This document shows positions 8,016 through 17,997 of a stretch of 64,000 bases of DNA, piece by piece (the stretch's first letter is position 1; every line of letters begins with the position of its first letter). The stretch comes from an uncultured Bariatricus sp. (GTDB lineage Bacteria; Bacillota; Clostridia; Lachnospirales; Lachnospiraceae). The position numbers and the translations under genes are program-made. The stretch is taken from NCBI GenBank assembly GCA_934307065.1, contig CAKRCD010000013.1:1-64000 (forward strand). Reading direction: 5' to 3'. The notes beneath the pieces are model-generated. The model saw only the letters and a list, made by a program, of their open reading frames with translations. It ran no database searches and had not been told where the DNA came from.

Positions 8016-9701
8016 ATGAAAAGTAAGAAAGTTATTGCTTTATTAACAGCTGCAGTGATGACTTTATCATTGGCAGCCTGCGGTGGCAGCTCAGATGGTA
8101 GCTCATCAAACGGAGGAAGTGGTTCGGAACAGGTAATCAATACCTATCTGGAAGCAGAACCTACCACACTTGACCCGAGCCGTCGTTCAGACCAGTATTC
8201 AAGTGATATTTTGATGAACGTTATGGAAGGTTTGATTCGTATCGAAGAAAGAGACGGAAAGTACACAGTCGTTCCTGGCGATGCTGAGAAGTGGGAATCT
8301 AATGATGAAGGTACTGTATGGACATTCCACCTTGGCGAAGACAGAAAGTGGAGTGACGGAGAACCTGTTACAGCAGACCAGTATGTATATTCTCTTCAGA
8401 GAAGTGCAGATCCGGATACAGGATGTCCAAACAGTTACTTCGTTTCACCAATCCTGAACTATGATAAAATCAGTATAGGTGAAGCTTCAGTAGAGGACCT
8501 TGGGGTAAAAGCGATTGATGAACATACACTGGAAATCACACTTGCAGCTCCAATGGCTAGTTTCCTGGAATCTACAGATGCAAGTATCTTCTATCCACAG
8601 AGAAAAGACCTTGTTGAAAAATATGGTGACCAGTATGGTACAGATTTAGACAAGTTTGTATACAATGGACCATTTACATTGACAGAGTGGGTACATAACA
8701 GTTCATTAAAACTGGAAAAGAACGATAATTATTGGGACGCTAAAAACGTTGACCTTGAAACAGTTAATTACCAGATTATGAGCGACACCAGTGCAATCAT
8801 GAATGCATATGAGAGTGGACAGCTTGATGTCATCGCTGCAACTTCAAAAGAAGCTGTTGAAAAATACAAAGCTGACGACTCAAATGTATATACACCGATT
8901 TCAGGTGGAAATATTACGTTTGCTTTCTACAATACAAAAGATAAACTGTTCTCTAACAAGAAAATTCGTGAAGCTTTCACAATGGCAGTAGACCAGGAAA
9001 AAGTAAACCAGATTGCATTTGACGGCTTAAGAGACCCATTATATGGATGGATTGCACCGGCTCTTTCAGTAGGAGAAAAGACAATGCGTTCTGTAGCCGG
9101 AAATACTCTGAAAGATATGAGAACAGAGACACTTGCTAAGACAACTGCAAAAGACATCTTAATTGAAGGTATGCAGGAACTTGGACTTGGCGATGACCCT
9201 TCCACACTTGATGTAACATTCTCACTTGCAGGAACTACAGACTGGTATCGTACATTCGGTGAATACTTACAGCAGATGTACAAAGAAGCGCTTGGTGTGG
9301 AAATTAAGATTGACTTCAGCGAATGGGGTATCTTTGAATCAAACGCAAAGAATGGAAACTATCAGATTGGTTTCATGGGATGGGGCGCTTATTACAATGA
9401 CCCATATGATATGTTAAGTATTCATTTATCAGACTTCAACCAGGTATATACAGGATGGGCTAACCCGGAATATGATGAACTGGTTAAGAAAGCCGTAACA
9501 GAAATGGATGAGAATACACGTATGGATATGTACATTCAGGCAGAAAAAATGGTACTCGATGATTATGTAGTATGCCCATTTGCAACAAGCATCAAACAGA
9601 TGTTTACAAAGTCATATGTACATGACAAATATGCAGAGTATGGCACAGACCAGCTTTACTTTACACATCCAGGATGGAAGAATACATACATCGAAAAATA
9701 A
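8016..9701 (+). CDS. oppA: Oligopeptide ABC transporter substrate-binding lipoprotein
   Basis: 561-residue solute-binding protein of the SBP_bac_5/OppA family, anchored outside the membrane. The N-terminus is a lipoprotein signal with lipobox LAAC (Cys22) followed by a Gly/Ser linker. Family marks include the opening EPTTLDPSRRSDQYS block, the WTFHLGEDRKWSDGEPVTADQ type motif at about residues 102-122, and a late WANPEYDELV segment. The ribosome site is GAAGGGAG. It is first in the opp operon, and the hairpin just after it may help give it more mRNA than the permease genes. Peptides are the expected ligand given the neighbours. Confidence 0.93.
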   Translation: MKSKKVIALLTAAVMTLSLAACGGSSDGSSSNGGSGSEQVINTYLEAEPTTLDPSRRSDQYSSDILMNVMEGLIRIEERDGKYTVVPGDAEKWESNDEGTVWTFHLGEDRKWSDGEPVTADQYVYSLQRSADPDTGCPNSYFVSPILNYDKISIGEASVEDLGVKAIDEHTLEITLAAPMASFLESTDASIFYPQRKDLVEKYGDQYGTDLDKFVYNGPFTLTEWVHNSSLKLEKNDNYWDAKNVDLETVNYQIMSDTSAIMNAYESGQLDVIAATSKEAVEKYKADDSNVYTPISGGNITFAFYNTKDKLFSNKKIREAFTMAVDQEKVNQIAFDGLRDPLYGWIAPALSVGEKTMRSVAGNTLKDMRTETLAKTTAKDILIEGMQELGLGDDPSTLDVTFSLAGTTDWYRTFGEYLQQMYKEALGVEIKIDFSEWGIFESNAKNGNYQIGFMGWGAYYNDPYDMLSIHLSDFNQVYTGWANPEYDELVKKAVTEMDENTRMDMYIQAEKMVLDDYVVCPFATSIKQMFTKSYVHDKYAEYGTDQLYFTHPGWKNTYIEK

Positions 9702-9731
9702 GATTATGATTTAGATATCAAGCTGTAAACG

Positions 9732-9766
9732 AATAGGCCATTACTTGATAGGAGTAATGGCCTATT
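9732..9766 (+). other. Intercistronic hairpin between oppA and oppB
   Basis: AATAGGCCATTACT and its exact reverse complement form a 14-bp stem with a 7-nt loop. It is not followed by a T run, so it is more likely an mRNA-stabilising or partial-attenuation structure than a full terminator. Confidence 0.7.
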
Positions 9767-9812
9767 GTATCAAATCAGAATCCTAATTTTACAGGTTAAG
9801 GGGGAACTTTTT

Positions 9813-10742
9813 GTGAAAAAATACACTGTAAAACGTGTCTGTTATATGATTTTTACCATATTCGCAGTTGCTACATTGACATTCTTCTTGATGAGAAGCA
9901 TTCCTGGCGACCCGCTGGCAAATATGGCGCGTTCGCTTCCAGAACAGACAAAAGCAAACTTCTATGCAAAATACGGTTTGGACAAACCACTTTTTGAACA
10001 GTATCTTATGTACATAAAAGGTCTGTTACATTTTGACCTTGGTGAAAGTATCACTTATCCGGGACGTTCCGTCATGAGTGAAATTGCCAGAACATCACCT
10101 ATTTCCGGTATGGTTGGAGGAATTGCCCTCATTATCGGTACTGTAATCGGTGTGCTTCTCGGTATTGTGGCTGCCCTGAAGAAAAATCAGTGGCCTGATT
10201 ATATTGTAATGTTTATCGCGATTATTGGTGCAACAGTTCCGGTATTCGTATTGGCATCTTTAATGCAGTATATCTTTGCAGTAAAATTAAAATCACTTCC
10301 GGCATCCGGCTGGGGAACTGCAAAACATTTAATTTTACCTATTATTGTTATGAGTTTCAGCTCGATTGCAACCTATGCACGTTATATCAAATCCAGCATG
10401 CTCGACACACTGAATCAGGACTATGTCCTTACAGCAAGAGCAAAGGGCTTAAGTGAACGCAAAGTCATCTTCAGACATGTACTTCGTAACTCACTTCTTC
10501 CGGCAGTCACTATTTTCTCAAGTAGTGTAGTTGGTGTATTTACCGGAGCCTTTGTTACAGAGAGAATGTTCTCTATTCCTGGAATCGGTTTTTATTATGT
10601 TAGTTCTATTAATAATAACGATTATTCTATGGTATTGGGAACGACCGTATTTTATGCAGTACTGTTTATCGTAATGCAGCTGGTAGTAGATTTTGTATAT
10701 ATGATTCTCGACCCACGTATCCGCGTGGCAGGAGATAAATAG
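9813..10742 (+). CDS. oppB: Oligopeptide ABC transporter permease OppB
   Basis: 309-residue inner permease with about six TM helices. N-terminal family motif RSIPGDPLANMA (about residues 29-40) follows TM1. The EAA-type cytoplasmic loop includes YVLTARAKGLSERKVIFRH near residues 205-223, the site that contacts the ATPases. The start is a GTG at 9813, chosen because AAGGGGG lies about 9 nt upstream. A longer reading from TTG 9765 would begin inside the hairpin. Next to oppC with a 12-nt gap. Confidence 0.93.
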   Translation: MKKYTVKRVCYMIFTIFAVATLTFFLMRSIPGDPLANMARSLPEQTKANFYAKYGLDKPLFEQYLMYIKGLLHFDLGESITYPGRSVMSEIARTSPISGMVGGIALIIGTVIGVLLGIVAALKKNQWPDYIVMFIAIIGATVPVFVLASLMQYIFAVKLKSLPASGWGTAKHLILPIIVMSFSSIATYARYIKSSMLDTLNQDYVLTARAKGLSERKVIFRHVLRNSLLPAVTIFSSSVVGVFTGAFVTERMFSIPGIGFYYVSSINNNDYSMVLGTTVFYAVLFIVMQLVVDFVYMILDPRIRVAGDK

Positions 10743-10754
10743 TGAGGTGGCAAG

Positions 10755-11675
10755 ATGCAGAATATTTCTAAAGAAAAATTTCAGATTATTGGTATTGAAA
10801 ATGACGGTATCGAATCTGTATCCAGACCTAGTGTGGGGTATTTTCAGGATGCATGGAGAAGATTCCGAAAAAATAAAATCGCAACAGTAGCATTGTTTAT
10901 CCTTGCTGTAATTGTATTAATGGTAATCATCGGACCTAAGCTCAGTGGTTATGCATTCGAACAGGTAGATGAAACTGCTATTAACATGGGACCATGTGCG
11001 AAGCACTGGTTTGGTACAGACAAATTGGGACGTGATATTTTTGCCCGTGTATGGATTGCAGGACGTGTATCTCTTACCATCGGTATTGTGGGCGCCCTTC
11101 TTTCAGCAGTCATCGGATGTCTCTACGGAGGAATTGCAGCATTCTTCGGTGGAATCGTAGATGATATTATGATGCGTATTGTAGAAATCCTGATTAGTGT
11201 ACCATACTTAATCGTAGTTATTGTGCTTTCTATTGTGTTAAACAGTAAGGGTATGTTTACTCTGATTCTGGCCATGACCATTACCGGCTGGTGTGGAACC
11301 GCCCGAATGGTCCGTGCACAGATGCTTACCATTAAAAATGAAGAGTACGTGCTTGCGGCCAAAGCCTTGGGCGTAAAATCAAGTAAGATTATTGTACGTC
11401 ATATGATTCCCAACACATTGAGTACTGTTATCGTGGCAATCACATTTGATATTCCGGGATATATTTTCTCAGAAGCTTTCCTCAGTTACTTAGGACTTGG
11501 TATCCAGCCACCAAACACAAGCTGGGGTGCTCTTGCATCAGCAGCGCAGGCTCAGTTCCAATTCTATCCATCACAGTTATTCTTTCCGGCAGGAATGATT
11601 GCTCTTACTATGCTCTGCTTCACTTTGATTGGTGATGGACTCAGAGATGCATTGGATCCAAAATTAAGAAAGTAG
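10755..11675 (+). CDS. oppC: Oligopeptide ABC transporter permease OppC
   Basis: 306-residue partner permease. A cytoplasmic N-terminal stretch ends in WRRFRKNKIATVALF, the OppC N-terminal domain signature. Extracellular GTDKLGRDIFARV follows TM1 (about residues 93-105). The EAA loop has EYVLAAKALGVKSSKIIVRH (about 197-216), and EAFLSYLGLGIQPPNTSWG lies near residue 240, all typical of OppC/DppC. Ribosome site GTGAGGTGG. The gene spacing and order are those of a classic opp operon. Confidence 0.93.
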   Translation: MQNISKEKFQIIGIENDGIESVSRPSVGYFQDAWRRFRKNKIATVALFILAVIVLMVIIGPKLSGYAFEQVDETAINMGPCAKHWFGTDKLGRDIFARVWIAGRVSLTIGIVGALLSAVIGCLYGGIAAFFGGIVDDIMMRIVEILISVPYLIVVIVLSIVLNSKGMFTLILAMTITGWCGTARMVRAQMLTIKNEEYVLAAKALGVKSSKIIVRHMIPNTLSTVIVAITFDIPGYIFSEAFLSYLGLGIQPPNTSWGALASAAQAQFQFYPSQLFFPAGMIALTMLCFTLIGDGLRDALDPKLRK

Positions 11676-11685
11676 AGGTTGGATT

Positions 11686-12699
11686 ATGGAAAAGTTATTA
11701 GATGTAAATAATCTGCAGGTATCATTCAATACCTATGCAGGAGAAGTAAAAGCTGTACGTGGAGTCAGTTTCGAACTGAATGAAGGAGAGACGTTGGCAT
11801 TCGTAGGAGAGTCCGGATGCGGAAAAACAGTAACAGCCAAGGCTATCATGCGTCTCTTACAGAAACCATTTGCAGAAATTAAAGAAGGTTCACAGGTGGT
11901 TTATCGCGGACAGGATGTTCTGAAGATGTCCAAGAAAGAACTTCAAAGTTATCGTGGGGATGAAGTCAGTATGATTTTCCAGGATCCGATGACTTCTTTA
12001 AACCCAACTATGACTGTTGGAAAACAGATTATGGAAAGCTTGATCTTACACCGTGGACTGGATAAGAAAGCGGCAAGAGAAGAAGCAATCAATATGTTGA
12101 AATTAGTCAAGATTCCAGATGCAGAGAAACGTGTAGATGCTTATCCACACGAAATGTCAGGTGGTATGCGTCAGAGAGTTATGATTGCCATTGCACTTTC
12201 TTGTAATCCGGCCCTGCTGATTGCAGATGAGCCTACTACAGCCCTTGACGTAACCATTCAGGCTCAGATTATGGAACTTCTTGGTGAATTAAAGAAAGAA
12301 TTAAATACAGCGATTATCCTGGTTACCCATGATCTTGGCGTGGTTGCCGATTTCGCAGACCGTATTCAGGTTATGTATGCAGGACAGGTTATCGAAAGAG
12401 GAACCGTGCGTGAGATTTTCCACAATGCAAAGCACCCATACACATGGGCACTCCTTTCTTCTGTACCGAGACTGGATACAGAGAATAAGCAGGAGCTGTA
12501 TGCACTCCAGGGAACTCCACCGGATTTAATTAACGAATTGAATCACTGCCCATTTGCAGCAAGATGTGAATATTGTATGGGAATATGTAAAGAAGCCATG
12601 CCGGAAGAAACTCTGGTAGATGGAACGCATAAAGTGTCATGCTGGTTACAGCATCCAGATGCGCCAAAAGTAAAATCATTCTACGAGAAAGAGGTGTAG
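11686..12699 (+). CDS. oppD: Oligopeptide ABC transporter ATPase OppD
   Basis: 337-residue ATP-binding subunit. Walker A GESGCGKT is at residues 41-48, the Q-loop is in [15 protein letters not shown], the signature is MSGGMRQR, Walker B is LLIADEP and the H-loop is ILVTHDLG. The C-terminal oligopeptide domain carries the cysteines of the [10 protein letters not shown]...C pattern, which in related DppD proteins bind an iron-sulfur cluster. It pairs with OppF (4-nt gap) to power import. Confidence 0.93.
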   Translation: MEKLLDVNNLQVSFNTYAGEVKAVRGVSFELNEGETLAFVGESGCGKTVTAKAIMRLLQKPFAEIKEGSQVVYRGQDVLKMSKKELQSYRGDEVSMIFQDPMTSLNPTMTVGKQIMESLILHRGLDKKAAREEAINMLKLVKIPDAEKRVDAYPHEMSGGMRQRVMIAIALSCNPALLIADEPTTALDVTIQAQIMELLGELKKELNTAIILVTHDLGVVADFADRIQVMYAGQVIERGTVREIFHNAKHPYTWALLSSVPRLDTENKQELYALQGTPPDLINELNHCPFAARCEYCMGICKEAMPEETLVDGTHKVSCWLQHPDAPKVKSFYEKEV

Positions 12700-12703
12700 G
12701 CTA

Positions 12704-13669
12704 ATGAGTGAGAATTTAGTTGAAGCAAAAAACTTATGTAAATATTTCAGTGTTGGTAAAAAAGGAACGCTGAAAGCAGTTGATAATGTCAGCCTCTATA
12801 TTAAAAAGGGAGAAACTCTTGGTCTGGTTGGTGAATCCGGATGTGGAAAAACTACCTGTGGAAGAACCATTTTAAAATTGTATGATGCAACATCAGGAGA
12901 AGTTTATTTTGACGGAAAAGATGTCAGCAAATTAAAAGGTTCTGAATTGATTGATTTTAAGAAAAGAGCGCAGATTATTTTTCAGGACCCGTATTCTTCT
13001 CTGGACCCTCGTATGACGATCGGGGAAATCGTAGCAGAAGGTATGGACGTGCATTATCATTATTCCACAGAAGAAAAGAATAAAAAAGTAGCGGAACTTT
13101 TAAGAAGTGTAGGTCTGAAGGAAGAATTTGCAAACCGTTTTGCACACGAACTTTCCGGTGGACAGAGACAGCGTATCGGTATTGCCCGTGCACTGGCCGT
13201 TGATCCTGATTTTATCGTCTGTGATGAGCCAATCTCCGCTCTGGATGTTTCCATTCAGGCACAGGTTGTCAATCTGCTGATTAAATTACAGAGAGAAAGA
13301 GGACTTACCTATTTGTTTATTTCCCATGACCTTTCCATGGTAAGACATATTTCTGACCGTGTCGGTGTTATGTATCTTGGAAGTCTGGTGGAAATGACAG
13401 GAAGTACCGAGATTTTTGCAAATCCGGTTCATCCGTATACGCAGATTCTGATGTCGGCTATTCCGATTGCCGATCCGGATGCAAACGGAGCAAAAAACCG
13501 TATGGAAATCAAGGGTGAGGTACCTAGTCCGATTAATGCTCCTAGTGGATGCAAGTTCCGTACCAGATGTCCGTATGCAACCGATATCTGTGCACAGGAA
13601 GCGCCACAGTTAAAAGAAATTGCACCGGAGCATTTTGTGGCATGTCACCATTGCCAGGATATCAAGTAA
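12704..13669 (+). CDS. oppF: Oligopeptide ABC transporter ATPase OppF
   Basis: 321-residue second ATPase. Walker [11 protein letters not shown]-loop [15 protein letters not shown], signature LSGGQRQR, Walker B FIVCDEP and H-loop LFISHDLS are all intact. The C-terminal [14 protein letters not shown] block matches the OppF tail. With OppB, C and D it completes a five-component importer. The tldD start follows 14 nt later without a terminator, so the proteases are probably in the same transcript. Confidence 0.93.
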   Translation: MSENLVEAKNLCKYFSVGKKGTLKAVDNVSLYIKKGETLGLVGESGCGKTTCGRTILKLYDATSGEVYFDGKDVSKLKGSELIDFKKRAQIIFQDPYSSLDPRMTIGEIVAEGMDVHYHYSTEEKNKKVAELLRSVGLKEEFANRFAHELSGGQRQRIGIARALAVDPDFIVCDEPISALDVSIQAQVVNLLIKLQRERGLTYLFISHDLSMVRHISDRVGVMYLGSLVEMTGSTEIFANPVHPYTQILMSAIPIADPDANGAKNRMEIKGEVPSPINAPSGCKFRTRCPYATDICAQEAPQLKEIAPEHFVACHHCQDIK

Positions 13670-13683
13670 AAGGAGAATAAACG

Positions 13684-15063
13684 ATGCTTTCAATGAATAG
13701 AATTGAGGACATCTTGGATGAAGCAGCTTTGCGCGGAGCAGATTTTGCAGAAGTGTTTGACGAAAGCAGTTTATTTCAGGAAACCTGGGCAACCCTGGAC
13801 GGAATCGAACAGAATCAGGCAGGAAGAGAGAGCGGGGTTGGAATTCGTGTATTTAAGGACAAGGATTGCTATTATGGCTATACCAATGACCGTTCCGAAA
13901 AGGCATTAAAGGAATTGACAGCAGACCTGACGAAAGCGATGCGAGGCGACAGCCTTGCCAGGGTTGCCCTGAAAGAAAAACAAATTTATCAGATGGGACC
14001 GGAGACTATTCCGGCATCCCACCTTACGATAGAGCAGCGTATGAAGCCGCTGAATCTTGCCATCAAAGCAGGAATGGATTATGATAACGAGATTGTCCGT
14101 ATGCGTGTAAAACTTACCGATATGGAGCAGCGGGTGCAGATTGCCAACACAGAGGGACTTTATGTGGAAGATAACCGCGAAAAGACCAGATTGTTTGCGA
14201 ATGCATATGCCCAGTGTGGGACAGATATCCAGACCAGTTATTATGGACCGGGGGCTATGCGTGGACATGAATATTATAATCTGATTGACGTGGAGGCAAG
14301 CGCAAGAGAGGCAGCCAGACAGGCAAAAGTACTGTTGCACGCTCAGCCTTGTAAGGGCGGCCAGATGAGTGTCGTTGTGGCAAATGGATTTGGAGGACTT
14401 CTCTTCCATGAAGCCTGCGGACACAGCCTGGAAGCTACAGTTATTGCCAACGAGTCTTCCGAATTCTGCGGAAAACTTGGCAAAAAAGTGGCATCTGATG
14501 TGGTAACACTGGTGGATGACGGATCCATTGCAAATGAATGGGGTTCCCTCCATGTAGATGATGAAGGTATTCCGACACAGAAGAATATTCTGATTGAAAA
14601 TGGTATTCTGAAAAGCTATATGGTAGATCGATTGAATGGTCTCAGGGCAGGACTTCAGCCAACCGGTTCTTCCAGAAGACAGAATTATAAATTTGCGCCT
14701 ACGGCACGTATGACAAATACCTATATTGCACCGGGAAAAAGTACTCCGGAAGAAATTATCCGTTCTACCGAGCGTGGTATTTTTGTCAGTGCAATCAATG
14801 GTGGTTCCGTAGAATCGGCAACAGGAGATTTTAATTTTAATGCAGGAGAATGTTACCTGATTGAAAATGGAAAAATTACCGTTCCGGTGCGCGGAGTCAC
14901 ACTGATAGGAAATGGCGGAACTGTACTTCAGAGTGTGGATATGGTTGCGGGAAATTATGAACTCCGTCAGGGCTTCTGTTACGCATCCAGCGGAGCACTC
15001 TTTATCGGAGCAGGTCAGCCAACCGTTCGTGTAAGCAATATGACAGTAGGAGGAATTCAGTAA
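13684..15063 (+). CDS. tldD: TldD metalloprotease subunit
   Basis: 459 residues, catalytic half of the TldD/TldE zinc peptidase that degrades unfolded or small peptides in the cytoplasm. The metal-binding HEACGH lies at residues 242-247 in the family context LLFHEACGHSLEA. The C-terminal region has the GSVESATGDFNFNAGECYLI block, also family-typical. An ATG nine bases further in is an alternative start, but AAGGAG before 13684 fits the first. In bacteria TldD/E is known from microcin maturation and peptide turnover. Here the position behind opp and a shared operator with an M42 peptidase point to nutritional peptide breakdown. Confidence 0.93.
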   Translation: MLSMNRIEDILDEAALRGADFAEVFDESSLFQETWATLDGIEQNQAGRESGVGIRVFKDKDCYYGYTNDRSEKALKELTADLTKAMRGDSLARVALKEKQIYQMGPETIPASHLTIEQRMKPLNLAIKAGMDYDNEIVRMRVKLTDMEQRVQIANTEGLYVEDNREKTRLFANAYAQCGTDIQTSYYGPGAMRGHEYYNLIDVEASAREAARQAKVLLHAQPCKGGQMSVVVANGFGGLLFHEACGHSLEATVIANESSEFCGKLGKKVASDVVTLVDDGSIANEWGSLHVDDEGIPTQKNILIENGILKSYMVDRLNGLRAGLQPTGSSRRQNYKFAPTARMTNTYIAPGKSTPEEIIRSTERGIFVSAINGGSVESATGDFNFNAGECYLIENGKITVPVRGVTLIGNGGTVLQSVDMVAGNYELRQGFCYASSGALFIGAGQPTVRVSNMTVGGIQ

Positions 15064-15064
15064 T

Positions 15065-16402
15065 ATGAGTAATATGTTGAATGAATTTATCCGGAAATTT
15101 ACAGAGGCTGCCCACGAAAATGGGATTCAGAATCTTGAATTTTACAGTGAGACAGAGAAGAATGTTTCCGTAAATGCTTATCAGGGACGGGCATGGAAAA
15201 GTCAGGAATGTGAAGTGACTTCCTGCTATATACAGGGAGAATACAAGGGAATGACCGGCGCGGTTTCTGTAGAAGATTTATCAGAAGAACAGTTTGAGGA
15301 AGCAATTCATTTGCTGAAAATGACAGCAGAAATGAACCATACGCCATTTCGGGCATCGAATCTGAGTGCATCCAAGGTAACCAAGGATTTTACTAACAGT
15401 TCCATGGATGAACTGACAAAGGGTATTTTAAGTGCAGAAGCAGCAGTGAAAGAGAAATATCCGGAACTGAATAAATTTAATTCTGCAGATTGTGATGAAA
15501 CCATTCGTACTATACAGATTCAAAATGATAAAGGAATCTGTATGGAGGACACTATCAAATATGCGAGTGCATGGCTTCAGGCAGAAGCACTGGATGGCGA
15601 TGTGGTTCAGACTTCTGCAAATGCCTGTGTGGTACAAAATGCATCAGATATAGACTTCGAGCAGATGTTTAAAGAAGCAGCCGAAGATGCCTGCAACATG
15701 AAAGGCGCAAAGCCGGTTGCGACCGGAAAATATCCGGTGGTTTTGAAGAACAGTATTATCTGCGAAATGCTTAGCATGTATATGAGTGCCTTTGGCGCAG
15801 AACAAGTGCGGAAAAAACTCAGTAAGTTGTCAGAAAGCAAGGACACACAGGTTGCTTCAGAGGTGGTTTGCTTATCAGAAGAACCGGCCTTGGCAGATGG
15901 TGTGAATAACCGTGCGTTTGATGATGAGGGAAATCCAACCGCAGCGAAGAAGCTGATTGAGAAAGGTGTCTTAAAACAATTCCTCTATAATCAGGAAGAA
16001 GCTGAGATGGCAGGAACGAAGTCAACCGGAAATGGATTTAAGAAAAGCTATAAAGGAAAACCGGAAATCGGTGTTAGCAATCTGGTTTTACATGGACAGG
16101 ATAAAAGTATAACCACTCTTCTTGCAGAAATGCAGAATGGACTTTACATAACAAGCTGCGATGGGATGTTTGCCTGTGCAGATGTAGTAAGCGGTGATTT
16201 TGCATTGATTTCAAGAGGATATCTGGTTGAAAGTGGGAAACCGGTCAGACCGGTCAGTCAGATTACCATAGCTGGGAACTTTTTTGATATGATAAAAGAG
16301 ATTCAGGCACTGGGAAATGATTATCGGACCATGTTTACTCCGGCAGGTGCATTTGTAACACCATCCGTATTTGTAAAAGAGCTGGTTGTTTCAGGACTGT
16401 AA
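15065..16402 (+). CDS. tldE: TldE/PmbA subunit of TldD-TldE protease
   Basis: 445-residue partner of TldD. It belongs to the same fold but lacks the HExxxH metal motif, as expected for TldE/PmbA, whose role is to form the substrate chamber. Recognisable blocks are EYKGMTGAVSVEDLSEE (about 58-74), the DVVSGDFALISRGYLVESGK segment (about 377-396) and PVSQITIAGNFFDMIKEI. It starts one base after the tldD stop, so the two are surely co-translated. The end of the gene contains a promoter for the downstream MATE pump. Confidence 0.92.
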   Translation: MSNMLNEFIRKFTEAAHENGIQNLEFYSETEKNVSVNAYQGRAWKSQECEVTSCYIQGEYKGMTGAVSVEDLSEEQFEEAIHLLKMTAEMNHTPFRASNLSASKVTKDFTNSSMDELTKGILSAEAAVKEKYPELNKFNSADCDETIRTIQIQNDKGICMEDTIKYASAWLQAEALDGDVVQTSANACVVQNASDIDFEQMFKEAAEDACNMKGAKPVATGKYPVVLKNSIICEMLSMYMSAFGAEQVRKKLSKLSESKDTQVASEVVCLSEEPALADGVNNRAFDDEGNPTAAKKLIEKGVLKQFLYNQEEAEMAGTKSTGNGFKKSYKGKPEIGVSNLVLHGQDKSITTLLAEMQNGLYITSCDGMFACADVVSGDFALISRGYLVESGKPVRPVSQITIAGNFFDMIKEIQALGNDYRTMFTPAGAFVTPSVFVKELVVSGL

Positions 16403-16414
16403 ATATAGTATAAT
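16386..16414 (+). promoter_or_regulatory. Promoter of the first MATE gene, inside the tldE 3' end
   Basis: -35 TTGTTT (16386-16391), 17-nt spacer and -10 TATAAT (16409-16414). The -35 lies in the last codons of tldE. Confidence 0.7.
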
Positions 16415-16420
16415 GACAAG

Positions 16421-16446
16421 ATGCCGGTTCAGAGATGAACCGGCAT
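16421..16446 (+). other. Hairpin at the start of the MATE leader
   Basis: ATGCCGGTTC/GAACCGGCAT, a perfect 10-bp stem with a 6-nt loop, begins about where transcription from the 16409 -10 box should start. No T run follows. It may protect the 5' end or terminate the opp-tld transcript weakly. Confidence 0.6.
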
Positions 16447-16518
16447 AAAATTCGACTGAAAATGAATGAGAAATAATATGACAAGACAATTTTACGAAAG
16501 AAATAAGAGGTGAAAGGA

Positions 16519-17877
16519 ATGGCAGAATCTTCTTCGGTTACTCTGATGACAGAGGGGCCTATATGGAAACGGATTGTATTTTTTGCAATTCCTCTATTCT
16601 GGGGGAATTTGTTTCAGCAGCTTTATAACACAGTGGATTCTCTGATAGTAGGTAACTTTCTTGGAAATAATGCACTGGCGGCAGTAAGCTCCTCCGGTCA
16701 GCTTATTTTCCTGATGGTTGGCTTCTTCAGTGGAATCGGTATTGGGGCAGGAGTTGTGATTGCCAAGAACTTTGGCGCCGGTGACACGTACAGAATGAAG
16801 AAGGCGATGCATACTGCTGTAGGATTTGGTCTGATTTGTGGGGGTGTGATTACTGTAATTTCCTTAATTGCAGCACCGCATATTTTGCAGATTATCGGAG
16901 TTCCGGACGAAGTTATGCCGAATTCTTTATCTTATTTCCGGGTATACTTTGCCGGTTCCATGGGATTTATTATGTATAACTTCCTGATGGGAATTATTCA
17001 GGCATTAGGAGACAGTAAGCATCCGCTTATTTATTTGATTATTTCATCTGTTATCAACGTGGTGTTAGACCTTGTTCTCATTGCAGGCTTTCATTTTGGA
17101 GTAGGCGGAGCCGCTTTTGCGACGGTAGTTTCCCAGTGTATCAGTGCCGTTTTATGTCTGTGGCAGCTTACGCATCATCCGGAAGAAATCCGTCTGAGAT
17201 TGAGAGATATCTGTCTGGATAAAGATATGCTGAAGCAGATTATTGTAAATGGTATTCCGGCAGGAATCCAGAACTCGGTTATTGCATTTGCCAATGTATT
17301 TGTGCAGTCACAGATTAATATTTTCGGTGCAGATGCCATGGCAGGAACCGGGTCTTATTTCAAGATTGAAGGGTTCGCTTTCATGCCGGTAACTTGTTTC
17401 TGCCAGACACTTACTACATTTGTCAGCCAGAATCTGGGCGCAAAGAAGTATGACAGAGCCAAAAAAGGAGCTGCTTTCGGAGTGGCCTGTTCTATGCTGA
17501 TGGCAGAACTCATAGGAGTCTGTATCTTTACCTTTGCAACACCTCTGATTGGAGCCTTTGGAGGAAGTCAGGCAGCCATTGGAATCGGAGTCACACAGGT
17601 ACATACGATTTCCATGTTTTATTGTCTGCTGGCATTTTCACACTGCATGGCGGCAATTCAAAGAGGAGCCGGGCGAAGCGTGGTACCGATGCTGGTAATG
17701 ATGGTCGTGTGGTGTGGAATCCGAATTATCTATATTTCCACGGCAATCCACTTTGTTCACAAGATTAACGTGGTATTCTGGGCATATCCGATTACATGGA
17801 CTATCAGCTCTATTGTATTTTTGCTGATTTTCCTGAAGTCGGACTGGGTACATGGACTGGAAAAATCACGCTCATAG
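16519..17877 (+). CDS. MATE family efflux transporter
   Basis: 452-residue integral membrane protein with twelve predicted TM helices in two related halves. MATE marks are FWGNLFQQLYNTVDSLIVGN near residue 30, the RMKKAMHTAVGFGLICGG region, and AFMPVTCFCQTLTTFVSQNLGAKK in the second half. These are cation-coupled drug or metabolite exporters. The substrate is not predictable. Start 16519 has AGGTG 7 nt upstream. A GTG three codons earlier has no ribosome site. It has its own promoter, leader hairpin and terminator, and is thus separate from opp-tld. Confidence 0.92.
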   Translation: MAESSSVTLMTEGPIWKRIVFFAIPLFWGNLFQQLYNTVDSLIVGNFLGNNALAAVSSSGQLIFLMVGFFSGIGIGAGVVIAKNFGAGDTYRMKKAMHTAVGFGLICGGVITVISLIAAPHILQIIGVPDEVMPNSLSYFRVYFAGSMGFIMYNFLMGIIQALGDSKHPLIYLIISSVINVVLDLVLIAGFHFGVGGAAFATVVSQCISAVLCLWQLTHHPEEIRLRLRDICLDKDMLKQIIVNGIPAGIQNSVIAFANVFVQSQINIFGADAMAGTGSYFKIEGFAFMPVTCFCQTLTTFVSQNLGAKKYDRAKKGAAFGVACSMLMAELIGVCIFTFATPLIGAFGGSQAAIGIGVTQVHTISMFYCLLAFSHCMAAIQRGAGRSVVPMLVMMVVWCGIRIIYISTAIHFVHKINVVFWAYPITWTISSIVFLLIFLKSDWVHGLEKSRS

Positions 17878-17907
17878 TTTGAAAGTAATAAAATAAGAAA
17901 GAATACG

Positions 17908-17939
17908 AAAAGAACAGTCAGTTTTGACTGTTCTTTTTT
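17908..17939 (+). terminator. Terminator of the first MATE gene
   Basis: AAGAACAGTCA pairs with TGACTGTTCTT around a 4-nt loop and runs into T6. Confidence 0.9.
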
Positions 17940-17997
17940 ACAGATATGTGATAAACTAAAAATCATAATTGGGAGAAATTTGAGGAGGACATGAGTA

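Noticed and set aside
17880-17997. Possible T-box leader before glnS, and similarly before cysS and asnA
   Set aside because: No AGGGTGG-type antiterminator or specifier arrangement was seen. The only strong stem before glnS is the terminator of the MATE gene.
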